DNA of 64,000 nucleotides, taken from positions 248,001 to 312,000 of the forward strand of contig NZ_QFZQ01000007.1 of assembly GCF_003171675.1 (NCBI RefSeq). Reading direction: 5' to 3'. This DNA is from Reichenbachiella versicolor. Lineage in GTDB: Bacteria > Bacteroidota > Bacteroidia > Cytophagales > Cyclobacteriaceae. This document shows, piece after piece, positions 63,459 through 64,000 of the stretch (position 1 is the stretch's first letter; every line of letters starts with the position of its first letter). Position numbers and translations under genes: made by a program. Below the pieces are notes generated by a model. That model was not told where the DNA came from. It worked only from the letters and a program-made list of their open reading frames with translations, and searched no databases.

Positions 63459-64000
63459 ATGAACTTTCAACAAAAAATCTTTTACAGCCTGATTTTTATA
63501 GTGCTTGTATTTTCTTTCAACGAAGTATCGGCACAGCAGAAGGATGTAAATAAATTAACTCGCAAAGACATTTTAGCAATGGATTATGACCATTTGCTAG
63601 AAATGCCATTTGAAGATGTTCTCAAACTCGCAGAAAAAATGGGGGTTTCGATGGACGAGCTTTACGAACTACTTCTTAACAAAGATGTAACTGCTGCTTC
63701 TAAAAAAGCAGAAAGTAGCTTTGAAGCTCCATTATCTACTACTGTACTTACTGGTGAACAGATTTTGGCTTCAGGTGCTAGAAATATAGAAGAAGCTTTT
63801 AGACTAGTACCAGGTATGATTGTCAGAGAAAAAACTACTGGTAATTTTGATATTCACATCAGAGGTAATGACAATATTCCGTCAAACAATCTTTTTGTTT
63901 ATTCTGAAAATTCTATGACTCTAGTCATGATTGACGGTCGTCAAGTGTACAACTATGTCAATGGAGGTACTTTCTGGGAAACATTACCGGTTGACATCAT
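63459..64000 (+). CDS. TonB-dependent receptor (partial, runs off the right edge)
   Basis: The first 180 residues are present. A signal peptide (NFQQKIFYSLIFIVLVFSFN ending EVSAQ) is followed by an acidic helical extension of about 65 residues (KLTRKDILAMDYDHLLEMPFEDVLKLAEKM). The TonB plug starts at APLSTTVLTGEQILASGARNIEEAFRLVPGMIV and continues through RGNDNIPSN and MIDGRQVYNY. There is no carboxypeptidase-like N-terminal domain, unlike the receptor at 47938. It is likely in one operon with YfiR copy 2. Confidence 0.9.
   Translation, partial: MNFQQKIFYSLIFIVLVFSFNEVSAQQKDVNKLTRKDILAMDYDHLLEMPFEDVLKLAEKMGVSMDELYELLLNKDVTAASKKAESSFEAPLSTTVLTGEQILASGARNIEEAFRLVPGMIVREKTTGNFDIHIRGNDNIPSNNLFVYSENSMTLVMIDGRQVYNYVNGGTFWETLPVDI

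Overview
The window looks like a chromosomal segment of a marine-type Bacteroidota, most likely a member of the Cytophagales. The evidence is AT-rich DNA, promoters of the TTTG-N19-TAnnTTTG type with no evident Shine-Dalgarno sequences, an Alternative Complex III respiratory operon, serine palmitoyltransferase, TonB-dependent receptors with a carboxypeptidase-like N-terminal domain, a BspA-like (DUF285) surface protein and a class A2 beta-lactamase. No rRNA, tRNA, insertion sequence, phage or CRISPR array was seen. The genus is not settled by the sequence.

Layout. Positions 1-9080 hold a mixed set: the edge of a possible AraC-type gene, a secreted protein, a surface lipoprotein gene broken by one in-frame amber stop, a beta-lactamase, a SIMPL-domain protein, xerD, and a plus-strand run aroQ-marC-rnhA-trmN6 that meets a META-domain lipoprotein tail to tail. 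Positions 9437-16469 encode a large outer-membrane beta-barrel protein and a 1188-residue NtrY-like histidine kinase. Positions 16603-33283 are one co-directional 17-gene respiratory block on the minus strand: actA-B-C-D-E-F (quinol to cytochrome c), cytochrome oxidase subunits II and I, heme A synthase, heme O synthase, two subunit III genes, subunit IV, then SCO-like, DUF420, a small CxxC protein and DUF983. It starts from a textbook promoter and faces a divergent PadR regulator.

Positions 33920-38533 contain a stand-alone ACT-like protein, lysA, and a GNAT-type acyltransferase next to serine palmitoyltransferase (sphingolipid synthesis). Positions 38858-41284 form an arsenosugar cassette (AhpD-like protein, radical SAM ArsS, methyltransferase ArsM). 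Then come an FGE-like protein, a 1-Cys peroxiredoxin, a CoA-binding protein, an FAD-dependent oxidoreductase, a MORN/YwqK-repeat protein and a TonB receptor. Positions 51085-57306 carry glutaryl-CoA dehydrogenase, DUF2911, DUF4290-murA and two further genes. Positions 58076-64000 carry DinB-like, Crp/Fnr, an alanine:cation symporter with an unusual insertion, two YfiR genes around a small cysteine-containing gene, and the start of another TonB receptor.

The least expected structure is non-coding. Three intergenic spacers (9182-9432, 43899-44181, 57742-58078) consist of degenerate tandem arrays with locus-specific, often palindromic units of about 23, 40 and 21 bp. Each array directly abuts the stop codon of a minus-strand gene. 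Separately, a dispersed hairpin element occurs three times (2860, 5005, 57418) with paired stem changes, and the spacers around the YfiR genes hold several long inverted repeats.
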